A DNA stretch of 64,000 nt from Pyropia yezoensis (GCA_009829735.1 CM020619.1:31207751-31271750), one strand, 5' to 3'; positions 32,272 through 44,910 are shown, counted from the first letter of the stretch. Numbers and translations are program-made. Notes: generated by a model from the letters alone, not told the origin.

Positions 32272-32964
32272 TCACGTCGGTGAGGCCGGCGGTTTCAAGT
32301 CGGAACCGTCGTGACCAACATGGTCGAGAGGGTGACGACGACTACGGCTACCAACCTGCTTTGTCTTGCGCGCTAGTTGGCGACGCAGACGCATGACGGA
32401 CTCGGTGCTGGACGGGGTGGATGAGTCCGACACGGAACAAGACAGCTCGCCTTCCGATACGGAGGGAGAGCGCCGCCAGTGGCGGCGATGACGGCGAGGA
32501 GGTGAGTATGCCCGGCTCGTTCGACACTTGCCGCGCCCAACTGGGGCCGACAAAGGCATGCTCGAGCCGATACGAGACAACTCGGCCGTCATGAACCCCG
32601 CTACCGAGTCGCAACTCACGGTCGAGATGACTGTTCGAGAGCACTCCTCCAGTTGAGTAGCCTCCAACGCTTGGAGGGTGGCGGCCGACGCGGACATCCA
32701 CGACATCGTATGCACCGATGTGGTGATCATCACCTCCGACGTCAAAGGCGCCGTCGGCAACACCAACTGGGGGTAGATCGTAAGTAGACTGGCCCCCACG
32801 TTGGGGGACACGGGCCTGAACGACTCGACTGCAACGCCGATCGGGATGTCCCCGTGCCGCTGGTACGGAACTGGAGGAAGAGAAGGGAGACGCCGAGTCG
32901 GCGGAGCCCGAGGGTAGCCGCGACCTCTAGTTGGGGGCAGCGGCCGCGCCTTGCGCCAGGTACA
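32272..32964 (-). pseudogene. Family B ORF3 fragment, C-terminal part (B1)
   Basis: The minus-strand frame reads RGRGYPRAPPTRR, then LPPVPYQRHGDIPIGVAVES, then MTAELSRIGSSMP, then an Arg/Ser-rich region (SPPRRHRRHW, RLRRQLARKTK) and a short tail ending at 32272. It matches the C-terminal third of the plus-strand ORF3 of B3 (48620-49311) along its length. It is convergent to pol, as in the other elements. The N-terminal part is missing because B2 has inserted at 32965. Confidence 0.75.
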
Positions 32965-33433
32965 TGTGGCAAAAACCACTTGCACACACGACACCCAAGT
33001 TGGGGCGGTGTACAAGGGCTGCCTCCCGTGTCGGGGGAACCGGAAGAAGTGCAAGTCGCACACACGCTATCCCTGTTGCGGGGCAATCCCCCCACGACGA
33101 AACGAGAGGATGGTGTGTGGGCCAACAGTTTCTTGGTCGGGACGGGGAAGCGAGGCCAAGCCCCGCTGTCCCTCCCCTTATCCCCCCAGGGTCCCCTCAG
33201 AGTCTCGCCACTCAGAATCTCCCACCCCAGCACCTGCCCACCGGGCCACACGAAGATTCAAGACGATAAATGCAGAAAACCCTCAAATCCAAGTTGGATT
33301 TACTACTAAGCTAACTATCCCAAACTTAGGGAATATGGACCCAAATGCAGGGGGAGGAACGGGTCAGGCTAGTGGCCTGCCGCCCCTTGCATGGCACGTG
33401 TTGCCCCCCTACCTGGGGGTCAATACTGCCACA
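32965..33433 (-). repeat. Family B LTR (B2)
   Basis: 469 bp, perfect terminal inverted repeat TGTGGCA...TGCCACA, same length as the LTR at 45358-45826. Followed on the right by a pyrimidine tract CTCCCCTCTCCTC, the complement of a PPT (33434-33446). Confidence 0.88.
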
Positions 33434-33769
33434 CTCCCCTCTCCTCAGTTCCGACCCACCCGGTCGGCCCTGTGAGGGGGTGCGTAAACGCACGTCTCGG
33501 CGTTGGGGGCGCGACTTGCTGTCCCCCCTCGAGTACGTAACGTGGACGTGGAGGCGGTCACGTTGACCGCCGCTCTCCTCAAGCTTGCCCACTCGGCAGC
33601 TTGCTCTCCTCGGTTCACACTTCACCATCGCCACCACCTCCCCTTCACCTTCCACGGGGCCGCCCCACGCTGGGAGGCCACCCGTCTACCCACGATCCGA
33701 GTCCCCTCAACTCGAGGCGGGTCTCGTGCTGCGATGGCCAGAGCGTCTCTCCCCAGCTTGGGGAGAGCC

Positions 33770-34449
33770 ATGGCGACCCCGGGAGTGGAGACGGACTCTC
33801 TCGACGAGCGTATGGAGGACACCTCCTACGGTGCAGCGCCCGCCGGGACTTCCGGCGGGGGCTCCGCGATCGCTCCGGGGGATGGGACTCCCGCGTCACC
33901 CGGCTTTGGGTTGACGGCGGGATCTCCCCCGGAGGCGGGACATGTTGTCCCGCGTGAGGCCTTGGGGCGCTGGTTTTACCCCGCTTGGCCTCTCTTTTTG
34001 AGGAGGGGTTGACTGTTCTTCGCTGTGGCCGACTTGGCGCAGCGATGGGCCGGGTATGGGACCGCCTACGGGAGAAGTATCCCCGTAGGGTCGGGTTCCC
34101 TACCGGCCTCAGGACGGACCAGTTTGCCTTCCTGGACGACGAGGAGGTCGAAGACGTACAGCGGGCCAAGGCCATGGTGGACCGCGGGGAACTATCCCGG
34201 GTCCCGGCGACTTGCCGACCTTTACTTGGGACGCGGTGGCAACTCGCCCCCGTACCTTCACGAGGCCGATCCGCACACTCATCACTTTGATGTGCGGATG
34301 GAGAAGACTTTCGGCGAGGTCCCTACTTGGTGACCTCGGCTCAACTTGAGTTCCCTCAGCAGTCTGCTGCCAGTAAGGAGCAATACTATCCGAAGAAGCC
34401 CGAGTGGTGGCCTCAAGTTGAGGTCCCCTACTGGTTCCCGGCGTTGTAG
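33770..34449 (+). pseudogene. Family B ORF3, N-terminal fragment (B2)
   Basis: ATG at 33770 (MATPGVETDSLDERMED...). The frame breaks near 34005, where a T-run is expanded against B3, and resumes in other frames to ...EWWPQVEVPYW near 34440. Same Gly/Pro/Thr-rich start and FRTDQFAFLDD-type block as B3. Dead copy of the convergent third gene. Confidence 0.7.
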
Positions 34450-35982
34450 CAGTACTCCCAACCACCAACCCCGAGTCAGGGAAGGAAGAGGAGTATTGCC
34501 GATATCCCAACTTGGGACACCGGAAGCAAGCACCTCCACACAGCCGAACACGGAACTTGCGTGTGGTGAACGGGTCAGCTCACCAAGGCACGAACAAGAT
34601 GTGTCGGAGCCAGACGGTGTTTACTTGCTTGGCCAGCCAAGGTGGGCCCTCCCCGCCTTGCTGTCCCGCCTTATCAACCCTCCTCACACGCTCACGCAAC
34701 CTCTCAAAACACTCAGGAAATGAACCCTCAAACAAACCAATCATATCACTCCACATGCAAAGCACTCAAAGCGTAGAAATCCGTCTGGCTCCCGTGCAAA
34801 AATCCCAAGAAACAAATACCAGCAGCATTACCCTGCTCTAGTATGTCGGAAGTCCTAGTCGAATTTCCGTCCAGAAGTCAGAAGTTTCACCATCGTGGGT
34901 CGGGTGAATTTCGACTTCCGGTCAGGTCCACTTGACCCGAATTTCCAAAGTATTGGTACCGAATTCCGGCCCAATCTCCCACATTTCCCCCATCTCAAAA
35001 GTCCAGCCGTCCCGGTGGACGTCCAATCAGCTGCGAGTCGCAGTGACCGGGAGAGGAGGATGCAATTCCCGAGTCGGGATGCAAAGTACGGTGCATCGCT
35101 GGCGTCTAGCGTGCACCAGGGTTACGCCGGGGTTGCACTCGCGTCCGGCGGGGCCCTCCGGAGAGGCAGTCCCTCTCCGTGGGGAGCGCTCTCTGCCCTA
35201 ACACTGGGTAGAGGAGCCCCCCACGCGAAACAGGTGTGGGGGAAAGTCGTCCCCCACCTGGTCAGGGTGCTCCACGGGTGGACTCCCGTGTGGGTGGGCC
35301 CCCTAACCTGGGTGTCGGCGTTCCTCCGCCACACCCCCCCCTCAACTGGAGGAGTAGGGCGTCGACGTTCTCACTCGGAACGTCGACCTGCACCTGCCCC
35401 TTCAGTTGGGGTACGGTTGCTCTCGGGGGTCGGGTTGTGTCCCCCCTTAGAGCTCGATCCACCCCCAGCTGGCTCTCTGCGGGGTGTTCCTCACTCCTTT
35501 CCCTCTCCCTTCTAGTCAGGGTTGAGGGGTGTGCGCACCCCGAGTTGGGGTGTTGCACTCGGTCGCCGGCGGTGGTACTCGGCCGCCGGTGCGGGGTCTT
35601 CTCTCCCCTTCGTATGTGTGGGCGGGTGTGTGTCCTCCCGCCGCTGCTCCCTCGCGTCGGCGGGTCTGTCTCTTCCCGCCGTGCGGTTTGTGTCGCAGCT
35701 TGGGGTGGTGTCTTCCCCCTCCCTGCCCCTGTGTCGGGCGTCTTCGTTGTCGGTGGGGGCGTGGGTTGCGTCCCCCCTTGTTGCTCTTCGTCGGCGGGGT
35801 TGTGTTTTCCCCGCGCTGCCCCTTGTGTCGGGCTTCTTTGTTGTCGTTGGGGGGTGTGGGTCGTGTCCCCCTCCTGTCGTTCAAGGCCCCAGGTTGAGAT
35901 AACCTGGTGGCGGTCAAGGAGGGGGAGCGGGTCGTATCCCCCCCCGTGCTCAACCTCACCGAGTTGGTCAAGGATATTCAAG
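34450..35982. other. Probable family C LTR and leader
   Basis: By position and layout this matches the LTR-PPT-leader that precedes ORF3 in families A and B. A candidate LTR runs from TGTGGTGAAC (34562) to CCGCCACA (about 35336). It is followed by a pyrimidine run (CCCCCCCCTC) like a PPT complement, then a GC-rich leader to the ORF3 start at 35983. There is no second copy in the window to confirm the ends. The part at 34690-35000 is clearly AT-richer than its surroundings. Confidence 0.4.
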
Positions 35983-37440
35983 ATGGCGGGTGAGCCGAGT
36001 CGGCCTTTGTCCCCGTCCCCGACGTCTCTATCGGACAAGCGACGGGCGGGAGAGGAGGCCCTCGGGACTGAGGCGTCTCTCAGCCGGGGGTCGGCCATGG
36101 AGACGACTCGTCCCGGGCGAGGGTCGGAGGCGGCCGCCTCAACCGTCCCCGCTCCATCACCTCCTACTGCCCCCTCGGCTGTGGTCCCACCGGGGGATGG
36201 GTCTTCCAACCCGGTGGCGGAAGGGGATGTGACTCCCATCCCCCGCCTTCCTGAGTCGCGGCTGCTACTCCCGCCGCGGCCCCGTCCTCCTATGGGGTCC
36301 CGAGCCTGGGCGCCTCCCAAGTCAGTCGGGGAGCTTCCCGACTGCAAGCTTAAGGATGTCTACTTGATCATCCCCGAGCCACGGCGGACCGACGTATGGT
36401 ACCGCCGGACTCGTCGGTACCCCAACCAGGTGACTCTACCTGATGGGGTGGTCTGCGACCTACCAGCGCTACTCTGCCTGGCGGACGCGCCTGAAGTCCA
36501 GGCGTTGTCAACCTCCCTCGCCATGGGGTCGGGCGACGTGGAGATCGACGACACCCACGCGGTGGTGTCTACCGAGTGGTGTGTCCTTCCTCGTCCCTAC
36601 CTGGGCGGAGAGGACGCCCACGCCCAACACGGTGTGGTGCGAGAGGAGTTCCGACTCCGGGGCTCCTCGGGCTTCCTCATCCACGGGTCGCGGGTGGAGT
36701 TCACCCACGTACCTCTGGAGGAGCGTGAGCACCAGTACCCTCTTCTCCCAGGGTGGTGGGAGACAGTGGAGGTACCTTGTGGTTTCCGGCTCGGATCCCC
36801 CTCCTCGTTGCCTACTTTGGCTCCGTGCTACGCTCCAGCTCGGAGGGCAACCGGGTCTTCGCCTACCTCGCCACGCACTGGGTGGTCGTGGTGGCTCGGG
36901 GCTGGTACTCCGATGTAGTCCATCGGGTTACCTGTGGCACCTCCACCGGCTGTGGTGGAGGGTATGGAAACCCTTGGCTTCCACTGGTTAGCCTTGGGCG
37001 CGGGGGACCTGGCTCCGTTCCTCCTCAAGGGTATGGTCACCCTGCACAATCGACTCGATTGGGCGCAGCTGGACCCCTTCCTCCGCCGCAACAAGCGTTC
37101 AGAGCCGGGTTGGAGAGTGAGCCACCCGGGAGTTCGTCCATGTCACCCATACTCTGGTGCAGGGGCAGCTGCTCCTGCGTGAGGGGTTGGGGGACCCTTC
37201 CCTTCCCTACGCGGAGGGAGTTACTCCCTCTACGTCGCCCCCTGGCTCTGGGTGGGCGACGTCATCGGCGACGACTCGTCGTGGTGCTCATCGAGGAGCC
37301 CCTCGAAGCCGCGGGCGAGCTGTGCCGACGTCCTCCCCGCGGGTCGCGACTCCGACCTCGGGGGTGTGGAGCCGACTCAGGCTCCACCCTTCCAGTTCCT
37401 CGAACCCTTCCCGACGTGGCGTTGGGCTCGCTACGGGTCC
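35983..37440 (+). pseudogene. Family C ORF3, N-terminal part, running into the gap
   Basis: ATG at 35983 (MAGEPSRPLSPSPTSL...). A low-complexity start leads to RLLLPPRPRPP, very like the family A motif, then WCVLPRPYLGGEDAHAQHG, VREEFRLRGSSG and WWETVEVPCGF, which align with both A and B ORF3. Frame breaks occur near 36800 and 36910. Later pieces (LLKGMVTLHNRLDWAQL; GQLLLREGLG) match B3 blocks LLEEMLRLHKFIEW and GRVVLREGLG. The sequence is lost in Ns at 37441. It links the ORF3 genes of all three families. Confidence 0.65.
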
Positions 37441-37940
37441 NNNNNNNNNNNNNNNNNNNNNNNNNNNNNNNNNNNNNNNNNNNNNNNNNNNNNNNNNNNN
37501 NNNNNNNNNNNNNNNNNNNNNNNNNNNNNNNNNNNNNNNNNNNNNNNNNNNNNNNNNNNNNNNNNNNNNNNNNNNNNNNNNNNNNNNNNNNNNNNNNNNN
37601 NNNNNNNNNNNNNNNNNNNNNNNNNNNNNNNNNNNNNNNNNNNNNNNNNNNNNNNNNNNNNNNNNNNNNNNNNNNNNNNNNNNNNNNNNNNNNNNNNNNN
37701 NNNNNNNNNNNNNNNNNNNNNNNNNNNNNNNNNNNNNNNNNNNNNNNNNNNNNNNNNNNNNNNNNNNNNNNNNNNNNNNNNNNNNNNNNNNNNNNNNNNN
37801 NNNNNNNNNNNNNNNNNNNNNNNNNNNNNNNNNNNNNNNNNNNNNNNNNNNNNNNNNNNNNNNNNNNNNNNNNNNNNNNNNNNNNNNNNNNNNNNNNNNN
37901 NNNNNNNNNNNNNNNNNNNNNNNNNNNNNNNNNNNNNNNN
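37441..37940. other. Assembly gap, 500 N
   Basis: Exactly 500 unknown bases, a standard placeholder size. The left part of A3 (3' LTR, ORF3, hairpin array) and the rest of the family C element are missing here. Confidence 1.
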
Positions 37941-37968
37941 AACAGCCGAAGTCGGTGTCGTTGGGTTG

Positions 37969-40900
37969 TTACAGTAGGCGTCGTCGCCTCATGTACGGCA
38001 TGAGGAGTTGGCGGGGTATATTTGCCGCCTGTTCCCAGGTGGGTGAGTCGTATCCGACCCACATAACCTTGACGTACCAGGGTCCTGGTAGGTCCGGGTC
38101 GGTGTGTCCGACCACGCTCTCTACTTGGTATGGAATCCCATCCGGTCCCACCGGGTCATCTGACCGGTGGGTTGTAAGAGCTTCATGTAGCAACCCAGCC
38201 GGTACCGGCTGAGGCTGTTCCGGCATCGGAGCAGGTGTGACATCATTCATGCTGATGCGTTGAATCTCCGTATCGGAGTGTAAGATAACAGAGTGGTCAT
38301 CTCTGTGGAGGATCTGATACGGTCCCTTGACCGGTTGCATGAGCTTATTGCCCCGGAACTTCTGGTGTCTGATGTAGACCCAGTCACCTGTTACCAGGGT
38401 TGCGTTGCGCACCCGTAGTCGGGCGTCGAAGTTCTTCTTATATCGAAGTTGTGTTCTGTCAAGGGCACCCTTGAGCTTAGGAATCATCCACGATAGCTTG
38501 GCCAACCAAGCTAGGTGGATGCGTTCGGCGGGTCGGCCCTTCGGTGTATCATACCGCGTGCACCTGCCGGGTGGCAGCGTCAAGTTACCGACGCCTAGTG
38601 GCATGACCCATTCCAGTGGGGCGATGTTTGTGCTCCGATGTGGCCTGGCATTGTATGCCAGGGTGAGTACGGACAGAAGCCTGTCCCAAGTGTTCGTGTG
38701 CTCGGCCACGTAGCACTGTAGCATCTTTACGATGGTGCGGTTGAACCGCTCCACCTGCCCGTTGGACTGCGGGTGGTAGTCGGATGCCCGACGTGGTTCG
38801 ATACCGAACATGCCCAGGACCTTAGTGCAGAATGCCGACGTAAGGTTTGCTCCGTTATCGGAGAGGAGTTGCTTCATGACTCCGTATGCACTGATCCAGT
38901 GGTCAACCACTGCGTTCATAATCGTGTATGCCGTATCATTCGGGATGGCTGCTGCTCGTGACAGCTTGGTGAAGCGGTCAGACATGACCAGGATGTACCT
39001 GTTCGTTTCTTCCGTTATCGGAAGTGGCCCGAGTATGTCGATAGCGACTTGCTCGTTGGGCCCATCAGGTGGGAATAGCTTCATGGCAGACGCCCGCCTA
39101 TGTAGACTCATGCGATTACGTGCACAGGGGTGGCATCCCCTTACGTGGTCGACCACGTCGACGGCCATTGCTGGCCAGTAGAAGGACCTTCGCATTGCTG
39201 CGAACATACGTGAACCCCCCGGGTGTCCGGCTGTAGGGTTCTCATGTTCTCGTTTCATGACGGCTTGCCGTAAGGACACGGGAACCACGACTTGATGTCG
39301 TCCATCGGCGGGTGCCCGCCGGTATATGAGTCCGTCTTCGTTCTCGGAGAAGATGCCGGCCGTACCGGCCAGGAGGTTAGCACGATGACGCCTACAGTCA
39401 TCGTCGTTGGCCTGTGCCTCGCGGAAGTCCGCGAGGGTCAATGGGCACGCCAGGTGTGCCATGGTATGGTCAGCCATACCCTGGGTAGCATTACCCACCA
39501 TGCACACCGGTACTACCGGGATGTCCTCGTCCACCGGGCGGGTATCCCCGCTCGGGGTGTCGAGTCGAGACAACGCGTCTCCGAGGTGGTGGGTTGACCC
39601 AGCCTTATACACCGTGCGGTAGTCGTGCTCGGCCATCTTCAGCCTCCATCGGGCTAGCCTCCATGGCTATCGAATCCTTGTCACCAGGTTGAGGAGCCAT
39701 CGTAGGGGTTCGTGGTCGGACCTCACGATGAACCTGGAGCCCTCCAGGTATGGACGGAGCAGTTGCACTGCCCATATAACTCCGAGGCATTCACGCTCGG
39801 TGGCACTATAGTTCCGCTCAGCCGGGTTGAGTGTCCGGCTGAAGTACCCTACCGGACGTAGGTCCGGGATAACGTTATCGGAACCGATCAACGTCTCTCC
39901 CTGTAACAGGGTGCATCCCACTTGTGTATCACACGCATCGACATCGATGACGAAGGTACCCCGTCTATGCGGTAACGCAAGGACGGGTGGGGCTAGTAGG
40001 GCTCGCTTCAGCGACTCGAATGCCTCCTCTTCGCTAGGCGAAGGGGGTTGGAGTACCTTGGGTAAGGTACTGCTCGTAAGAACCGTTAACGGTTTAGCTA
40101 TCCGAGCGAAGTCCTTGACGAACCGTCGGTATACATTGCACATTCCCAGGAAGCTCTTGAGCTGCGTCTGGGTGTTATGGAACCGGGCATCCCGGAGTGC
40201 CCGGGTATTGGCTTCGAGTACCCCTAGTTTACCAGGGGTTATCTGGTGGCCCAGATACTCGACCGTCTGTTGGAAGAAGGCGCACTTCTTCAGACGCAGG
40301 GTTACCCCGGCGTTCCTCAAGAGGGTGAGTACCTCGTCAACATGTTGTACATGGTCATCCATGTTACGCGAGAAGACGATGACGTCATCGAGGTACACTA
40401 GGCAGTTACGCCACTTCACCCCGACAGTATAATGTCGATAGCCCGCTGGAAGGTAGCGGGGGCGTTGGACAACCCGAAGGGCATCCTTAGGAACTCGTAC
40501 ACGCCACTGTGACAGACGAACGCTGTCTTGGGGATATCCTCGTCCGCCACCGGGATCTGCCAGTATCCGGCGTTGCAGTCGATGGTGGTAAACACCGTAG
40601 CTTCCCCCAGGGAGTCGATGCATTCATCCATCCTTGGTAAAGGGTATGAGTCCTTCTTGGTAACCAAGTTGAGGCGTCGATAATCGATGCAAAACCGAGG
40701 GGTTTGATCCTTCTTCGGCACAATAACGACTGGGGCACCCCATTCCGACATCGAAGGTCGGATCACCTTAGCTTCACTCATCCTCTTCACTTCTCCATCA
40801 ACGATCTCTCGTTGCATAGGTCCCGCTCGGTGCGGTTGTGAGCGGGCGGGTCGTGCGCCTGGTACCAGGTCTATACGATGTTGGGTTGCCCCAATGGTCC

Positions 40901-42055
40901 CCAAGGCCCCGCCTGTCCACATAACGTCATGCTTTCTTAGCATCCGTCGTACCCCTTCGGCTACCGAAGGGGGAAGGTGGTCGAGGTCAGCCTCGGCCAG
41001 TGCCTTCAAGGCCTCTTGGTCCTTTGGCGGCAGGTCCGCCGGAGCCGCCGATGGGTTAGGCTTCCCGTCATCGGGTTGCTGTCGCTCGGTGGTCTCGGCG
41101 ACCGCCAGTACTTCAAGTGGTTCCACTTGACCTTCCTTATCAGGGGTAAGGATTTCTCCTTCGTAGAGTTCGGCAATCCCGAGGATAGTTCCCTTCGGGA
41201 GGGTGACTGCCTTACGGCGATAGTTCGCCATCACTAAGAGGGACGACCCTCCTGCTGGGAGGTCTATGAGACCGTTGGCCATGGTCAACCCATGGCGCTT
41301 GTACGTCCGTAGGTTGGACTGGACTCTGCAGATGCCTGCGAGGTCGCAGTTAACCGGGAGGACTGTCTCTGACAACGGCTCAAAGCGAGTTCGCTTGGCC
41401 AATCGAAGTGTCTTCGGCTCGACGCTTGCGTACACCTCAGCCACGTTAACGTGGCTTCCTTGTAGCGTCAGATCCCTGACGATGGCCGTGTGTCCTCGCT
41501 TCGTCCCGTCGGCTTCTTGAAGCTCGACGGTCCTCCAGCCTGGCCGGATTGCATCAACGTGAACGTTGATGAAGGTGCACCCCAGTATGCAGGGCACCGA
41601 TAGTGTTTCACATACCAGGAAGTCAACTTCCGTGGTGAGATCCCCGATGGTAACCTGCAGCGACATCGCTGCGGTCGTACGAATGAGTCGACCATTCGCG
41701 TCCTTGATGGTGGGTCCCCGAGTCACTCTGACTCGTGGAAGCCACTTGCCCGGGAGGGTATCCTTCCGGATAAGGTTGGGTCCAGCCCCTGTATCCAGTA
41801 CAGGGTAGTACGATCGTGTCGACTGGGGTCAACCCCCAGTGTGGCTGATACCTTGAAGTTCTCCAAGGTGAACAGTACGTGGCCTACACCGATATCCGGG
41901 GTAGCTAGGGCATCCTGGACAGGGCCCTTGGCTGTTTCAACGTGAAGGGGCTTCCCGTCCTCACCTCCCAACCTTGGTGGTTGGTCATCAATCCCCTGAC
42001 GCCGTGTCGTCGGGGCCGGAAGGTGTACCCGGGGGTTGATGCGGCGTCGGCTCAA
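37969..42055 (-). pseudogene. pol: pol of A3, split by single-base indels
   Basis: Same protein as A2 pol. Frame breaks come from one-base losses: three within 39660-39690 (CCC to CC, GG to G, AA to A), one near 40420 in a C-run, and one near 41826 in a G-run. The pieces cover protease, RT, RNase H, integrase and chromodomain. Given their homopolymer nature the breaks may be consensus errors rather than true mutations. Confidence 0.88.
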
Positions 42056-42138
42056 CCGCGCTCTCCGTGGGGCTTTCCCCGCGGTACTCCGGGGTGGCTT
42101 GCTAGGGTTACCCCAGCGCCCCCCGGTGGTCCTTCCTC

Positions 42139-44322
42139 TTACTCGTTTCCCGCCCTTGGTAGGGTGCTGTCCGTCGGGACATCCGGCTGAGGGGGTGCCT
42201 CCTCGATGGCCAGTACTCCACCTGGAGCTGGCTGCCTACCCGGTGCGGGTCCGGGTGCTCTGGCGGGATACCCCCCGGTGGATGCCTTGCGTTGCGCCGC
42301 TGCCCGACGAGACTCCTCGGGGATGAGTGGGCAGGAAGACACCCAGTGCTGGGGATCCCCACACAGCATACATCCGGACGTGCCGGTCCCCCCTTGAGTT
42401 CGCATCGGGGTAGCCCCGTAGCTGCGGTTGCCTCCCTCGGGCGCCCGAGCGCCTGCTCCCTGGTAGGCCTTGGGTCCTTGGGTCAACCGGAACATGGACT
42501 CCCCCAACCGGTTGGGTCGGCTCGCAATCTGCGGAGGTGCCTCCGTACGCACTGCCCATGTCAGCAGGGGTTGGTGGGGGCTACCCGTAACCGGGGCATA
42601 CCCCGTAGTCCGCACATACGGGACGCGACGTCCCGTGCCCTCGCTGACCTGGAACTGGGTTCCAGCCGGGGCGATGTACGCTACCGTACCGTGCTCATCA
42701 ATCACCGGCGTCGCCGGTAGCAACAGGTGGCCCTGTTGGTCGACTAGAGGTTCATCCTCACCGGTAGGGGGATGTTCGGTCGCCACCAGTACTGGTGCGG
42801 CCTTACGTTCCACCTTCTCTTGCCTCGGTACCGGGGTAAGACTGGGCTTGCCTCCCTCACCCTTGGGCTTCGGGGCCAAGGCACATTCCGGGTGTAGAAC
42901 CCGGTAGGCGTCCCCTAGGGACTTGCACATATGCATCAGTCGACTGAAGTTCGTCCGTGCCGTGTTGGCGCCCCGTGCGGATATCCGCACGTAGTTGGGT
43001 ACTCCTGCGAACAGGATGGCCCGTAGCTCCCCTTCTCCGAGGAGCTTCCCCAGCTCGTAGTCGAGCTCTTGGATCCGGCGTCCAAACATCTCCTCATCCT
43101 CCCAGGACTGGGCGGTGGCAGTGCGAAGGGCCCGATAGTGGTCCTCGCACTTGTCCTCACTGAGGTAGCTGCTCAGCAGCTCCTTCAATATCCCACAGTA
43201 ATCCATGGGGGTGGCCGCGACCCTCATTCCCGGCATCGGGGATGCCTGGCGAAGAATGCCTCGCACCCGTTCATCAACAAAGAACGGGAGGATCTCCAGG
43301 GCCAGCCCCTCGTTAACGAGCGCCTTGTCTGCGGCTGCCTTGAAGCTAGTCAAGAAGCCGATGACTGCCAACGGGCGTCCGTTCGGCCCCCCGAACATAG
43401 GGACTCCCTTCATAAGGGTCTGCATAGAGCGGATCGCCCGATGCGACGTATTACGCATCGATTCCGATACGGTGGTAGAGCGGTCCTCCAAACGATAACG
43501 TTTCGGAGTAGGAACCGACCGGAAGACCTCGTTGACGATCTCCGTGTCAGCGTCCTGGATATCCAGTCGCTTAGCCAGTTGATGAGCGAACTCATCGGAC
43601 TCCATCCGCTTCAGTAGGCTCGCAGTTACCTGCGCGGTCATAGCTTCCACCACTGAAGATGGTACTTCAGGCGTCGGCACCTCGGGAACCCGAGTTGCCT
43701 GGCCTCCTTCGTCGTGGGGGTACTGCGAGAGGGTACCCCCTCCCCCATTAACCGACTCTCCCCCGGCGTACGTATCCGCCGGGTCGTGTCCGCGGAGTCC
43801 GCTTCGGGTGCTCCGAGCGTATCGCTCCGTGTGACTCCGTTCCAACTCTGCCGACGAGTCGGACCCATACCCCATTGTGTCCGGGGGTTAGCCAGGAGTA
43901 GCAACCCCGGGATTGACCCTGGTGGACTCCGAAAGTAGTCCGGCCGGTTCGAACCGTACCGGTGTGGGAGGAACACGACGGAGCCCCGTCGTGTGCCGTG
44001 TTGACATCAACACTGCCATTGCGTCCTCCGTCCGATCTTGACGGGCGTCGAGCCCGGAAAACCGTGCCTCGATGCGGGCCAATGATGCCATCAGGGAATC
44101 CCCTGGTGAAGGAGGCGGCGGAGTGAGGTCGGTCGACGACAGTTGAGGCGGGCCCCCGCCTCCTGCCGTCCGAGCCGTGCCAAACGTCGATCCGGCACCG
44201 GAAAGCATTGGCGTCTCAATGTTGTTGATCGGGTTCCCGATCCCGGTTCCCGTAGTCACCTCCGGAGTCGGCGTCGACGCCGATCCGTAATCTTGAACGT
44301 TCCCCGTCTCTTGGGTAGACAT
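42139..44322 (-). pseudogene. gag: gag of A3, one premature stop
   Basis: ATG at 44322. A 728-codon frame to 42139, interrupted only by TAA at 43888-43890, where A2 reads a Gln codon. Contains the capsid-like region and CMLCGDPQHWVSSC. This copy gives the clearest view of the normal gag length (727 aa) and of the -1 relation to pol. Confidence 0.9.
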
Positions 44323-44547
44323 AGTCACAATCAGTCAACCGACGTAACAATCACCACGAATAAGAGAGCGAGGGGGTAGGTTGGGGAGAGTAACAGTAGA
44401 TCACAGTCAGAGGTAAAAACTCAACACAATCGATCAGGTCGCAACACCACGAGTACAAGAAAAGGACCGGATCCCTATCCGTGTGCCAGGGCCGAAGACG
44501 GCGTCACCACAAGGGTGACGGAAACCCGTCCCCTGCTGCTCCTCCAA

Positions 44548-44910
44548 TGTAGCACAATAGGAATCAGTCGCACGTCCACTCTCAGGGAACACTCACCAAG
44601 GGGGATCGGCACCAACGTCACCGGGAGGCCAAGGTTGCTGTCCTTGGAGCGCAAGCCACGGGACCAAGATGGGAGCCCAAATGGGAGGGGTTTGTTGTTC
44701 TACCTTGGCCGGCGGTGGATTCGCCGCCGGCCCCCTCGTTATAAACCCTCGGAGACACTACTAACTACCCTCCACCCCAAGATGCAAGTCCCTCTGGTCA
44801 TACGTAACTTATAGATACCGTGACCAGCTCGGACTCTCAAATTGAAAGTTAAGGATTAGAAGTAGCCCCCCTGATATTAGGGTCGCAATACGGACAATCA
44901 TATTGCTACA
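44548..44910 (-). repeat. 5' LTR of A3
   Basis: 363 bp, TGTAGCA...TGCTACA. PBS TGGAGGAGCAGCAGGGG (minus strand) one base to its left. Confidence 0.95.

Larger units (their letters stand above)
30944..32964 (+). mobile_element. Family B element fragment B1 (old, plus orientation)
   Basis: Begins inside the integrase gene at the A2 target site and runs through the pol end into the convergent ORF3. It is cut at 32964 by the LTR of element B2. It aligns with B3 on the other strand (49423-50590 and 48620-49311). No LTR of its own is visible. Confidence 0.85.
32965..34449 (-). mobile_element. Family B element B2, left end only
   Basis: A complete 469-bp LTR, PPT and the first ~680 bases of ORF3, matching B3 from 45358. 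Homology stops near 34449, where family C-like sequence begins. The flanking pentamer is GTACA (32960-32964); the partner copy is not visible. Confidence 0.8.
37941..44910 (-). mobile_element. Family A chromovirus, copy A3 (left part lost in the gap)
   Basis: From the pol end to the 5' LTR this is almost base-for-base A2 (23967-30943). The right flank starts ATGGC (44911-44915), different from the ACGGC of A2. Substitutions against A2 cluster in gag near 43730-44300; elsewhere differences are mostly one-base indels in short runs. Confidence 0.9.

Noticed and set aside
35262..36347. 361-codon minus-strand frame opposite family C ORF3
   Set aside because: Shadow frame; the plus strand has the blocks shared with families A and B.
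37252..38212. Open frames running through the N block
   Set aside because: They exist only because unknown bases contain no stops.
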